Below, piece by piece: positions 62,575 through 64,000 of a stretch of DNA of 64,000 nt (position 1 is its first letter; the number at the start of each line of letters is the position of its first letter). The translations under genes were made by a program, and so were the position numbers. This DNA comes from CBDCYN01 sp965224205 (GTDB lineage Bacteria > Planctomycetota > Phycisphaerae > Phycisphaerales > Phycisphaeraceae): contig CBDCYN010000003.1 of assembly GCA_965224205.1 (NCBI GenBank), positions 34,161 to 98,160 of the forward strand. The letters are read 5' to 3'. The notes below the pieces were generated by a model, which saw nothing but the letters and a program-made list of their open reading frames with translations, had not been told where the DNA came from and did no database searches.

Positions 62575-62962
62575 GATCCAACGTGTCCTGATTGTCGATG
62601 ATGACCGAGAGATCATCCGCGGGTTGATGTACCGGCTCAAAGCCAAGGGATACGACGTCACCACCGCCCACGGCGGCGAAGACGGCCTGACCACGGCAAC
62701 CGTCGACCCGCCCGACGCGATCGTCCTCGACATCCGTATGCCAGACATAGACGGCCTGACCGTGCTGTCACGTCTGCGCGAAAGCGAAGCGACCCGCTCG
62801 GTCCCGGTGATCATGTGCTCGGCGAGCTTGGTGGATCAGAAAGACGCCCTGGATCGCGGCGCCAGCTTTTTCGTTCAGAAGCCGTTCGACGCTCAGACCC
62901 TTCTGGCCGCGCTGGAGGCGGTGGCGCTGCAAGCCCCGAGGTCGGATCGGCTCAGCGCTTGA
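62567..62962 (+). CDS. Stand-alone receiver protein 1
   Basis: 131 aa, a receiver domain only. GTG 62567 has GGAGG 6 bp upstream, inside the kinase gene, and overlaps its stop by 8 bp. The full active site is present: 'LIVDDDREIIRGL' (DD), Asp in 'IVLDIRMPDIDG', Ser in 'IMCSAS', Lys in 'FFVQKPFD'. There is no output domain; it probably shuttles phosphate from the kinase upstream. Confidence 0.93.
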   Translation: MAEIQRVLIVDDDREIIRGLMYRLKAKGYDVTTAHGGEDGLTTATVDPPDAIVLDIRMPDIDGLTVLSRLRESEATRSVPVIMCSASLVDQKDALDRGASFFVQKPFDAQTLLAALEAVALQAPRSDRLSA

Positions 62963-63102
62963 GCCTCGACCGATCAGGGAATTTCCCCAGGTTGAACAAC
63001 CTGCACAGAAGTTAGTTAACCGCCACAGCGTCTTGCGGATCCTGATAATCGGACGCGGTTTTCAACCGATATTTAAAACAGAACCCGATTGAGGAGCCCG
63101 CC

Positions 63103-63492
63103 ATGAACGCACAAGACCGCCCCAACATCCTGATCATCGACAACGACGAAGACGTAGTCCGAGGGATCACCCGACGCCTCGAGAGCGCCGGGTATGTTTG
63201 CCAGACCGCCACCACCGGCGCCCAGGGGCTTAGCGAATTTTCTCTGGGCGAAATCGACCTGATCATCACCGACCTGAACATGCCCACCCTCGACGGGATC
63301 GGCCTGGTGGAGAAGATCCGCCAGTTCAGCGACGTGCCGGTCATCATCATCACGGGGTTCAGGCAGGAGTACGCCGCGAAGCTCAACCGCTTGGGCGACG
63401 TGACGATCCTGCGCAAGCCGTTCGATTCTCAGCAGCTCATCGACCTGGTCACGGCCGAGCTGGCGATGGGTCGCCATCGGCAGGCAAGCTAA
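63103..63492 (+). CDS. Stand-alone receiver protein 2
   Basis: 129 aa. GAGGAG lies 6 bp before ATG 63103. Phosphoacceptor Asp in 'DLIITDLNMPTLDG', Thr in 'IIITGF', Lys in 'ILRKPFD'. The second acid of the metal pocket is Asn ('LIIDNDEDVV' instead of DD), as in receiver 3. It resembles receiver 3 closely ('RLESAGYVCQT', 'FSLGEIDLIITDL'), so the two look like a tandem duplication. Confidence 0.92.
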   Translation: MNAQDRPNILIIDNDEDVVRGITRRLESAGYVCQTATTGAQGLSEFSLGEIDLIITDLNMPTLDGIGLVEKIRQFSDVPVIIITGFRQEYAAKLNRLGDVTILRKPFDSQQLIDLVTAELAMGRHRQAS

Positions 63493-63500
63493 ACCTTGGG

Positions 63501-63920
63501 ATGGCAACGACGATGGTTCACTCAGACCCGCAAGACGGCTGCCGCCGAGCCACGGCGCTGATTGTCGACAACGACCGGTCGATTGCTCTCGCGGTCAGGA
63601 CGCGCCTCGAGCACGCCGGGTACGTGTGCCTGACCCCCGATTCCACCCAAGAGGCCATGGCCACGTTCTCGCTTCGGGAGATCGACTTGGTCGTGACCGA
63701 CTTGGACATGCCAGGGGTCGACGGGCTGGGGTTCATCGCGATGGTCCGCCACGTCAGCGCGGTGCCGATCATCGTCATCAGCGGATTCGCCGAAAAATAC
63801 CGCCAAGCCGTCGGGTCGTTCTCGGAAGTGACCCTGCTGCCCAAACCGTTTGATTCGTCTGCGCTGCTGGAGCTTGTTCAAGAAAAAATGGCCGCGACGA
63901 ACGCGGCGCGTGCAACCTAG
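63501..63920 (+). CDS. Stand-alone receiver protein 3
   Basis: 139 aa from ATG 63501 (ATG 63513 also possible), 8 bp after receiver 2. Phosphoacceptor Asp in 'DLVVTDLDMPGVDG', Ser in 'IVISGF', Lys in 'LLPKPFD'; the acidic pair reads DN ('LIVDNDRSIALAV'). Paralogue of receiver 2 ('RLEHAGYVCLT', 'FSLREIDLVVTDL'). Confidence 0.92.
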   Translation: MATTMVHSDPQDGCRRATALIVDNDRSIALAVRTRLEHAGYVCLTPDSTQEAMATFSLREIDLVVTDLDMPGVDGLGFIAMVRHVSAVPIIVISGFAEKYRQAVGSFSEVTLLPKPFDSSALLELVQEKMAATNAARAT

Positions 63921-63942
63921 CCCATAGTTGAAAGGCGTCCTC

Positions 63943-64000
63943 ATGCCCCGGAAACCGATGATCCTGATCGCCGACGACGATCGTGACCTCCTTAACGCAC
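63943..64000 (+). CDS. Receiver-domain protein 4, cut by window end
   Basis: ATG 63943 with AAAGG upstream; the first residues 'PRKPMILIADDDRDLLNA' are the start of a receiver domain (acidic DDD). The remainder lies outside the window, so a kinase or output domain may follow. Confidence 0.75.
   Translation, partial: MPRKPMILIADDDRDLLNA

Noticed and set aside
1..64000. tRNA or rRNA genes
   Set aside because: No tRNA T-arm/acceptor pattern or rRNA sequence was recognised by eye; a covariance scan was not possible.

Overview
The window looks like chromosome of a planctomycete, most likely class Phycisphaerae. The evidence is a GC-rich genome (about 60% by eye), several PEP-CTERM surface proteins (one with a dockerin repeat pair), a pseudopilin with the H-X9-DG motif, a 'CGYNLR...CPECG' zinc ribbon, and Gram-negative envelope genes (LptE, BamD-like, TatC, PBP2/RodA). 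The taxonomic call is inference. No rRNA or tRNA gene was recognised.

Layout. 0-5.8 kb: surface proteins. Three paralogous PEP-CTERM proteins and a pseudopilin are interrupted by an array of about nine 104-bp tandem repeats; the first gene has a G10 tract in its 5' part. 5.9-19.6 kb: housekeeping genes (trxB, two metallophosphoesterases, a cysteine-desulfurase homologue, a CPBP membrane protease, a SNF2/SWIM helicase, a TPR membrane protein, an RluA-type pseudouridine synthase, rpsB-tsf). 19.7-24.9 kb: ygfZ, rplS, a sulfotransferase, an orphan TssB-TssC sheath-like fusion, and a zinc-ribbon gene overlapped by an IS3-type remnant. 25.2-33.5 kb: a signalling block. A NarL-type regulator follows a 1626-codon CheB-CheR-PAS-GAF-histidine kinase gene that is split by a complete 1240-bp ISAs1-like element with intact 21-bp ends and a 10-bp target duplication; a receiver protein and a sigma-54 AAA+ activator lie beside it, possibly one NtrC-like protein broken by a frameshift. 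33.5-35.2 kb: 1.6 kb of AT-richer, gene-free DNA with a dense set of hairpins and a minus-strand terminator.

35.2-43.3 kb: cell-wall and division-related genes (WecA/MraY-family transferase, metallo-hydrolase, rsmG, rodA, mrdA) and a divergent Ser/Thr kinase. 43.4-48.6 kb: a tightly overlapping minus-strand operon for surface glycan (GT9, O-antigen ligase, radical SAM, GT4), which could glycosylate the PEP-CTERM surface proteins. 48.9-57.5 kb: tatC, an HNH endonuclease, a Fur-family regulator without the usual cysteine pairs, hom with a structured leader, ftsH, lptE and a bamD-like gene. 57.9-60.1 kb: a PQQ-type sugar dehydrogenase with PEP-CTERM and a small PEP-CTERM protein. 61.0-64.0 kb: a receiver-histidine kinase followed by at least four stand-alone receiver proteins, the last cut by the window edge.

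Common themes are surface proteins and their glycan, the envelope assembly machinery, and an unusually large amount of phosphorelay signalling. Mobile and repeat DNA (one fresh IS, one IS remnant, several palindromic elements, a 136-bp element with 16-bp terminal inverted repeats) sits in the gaps and in one case has broken a gene.
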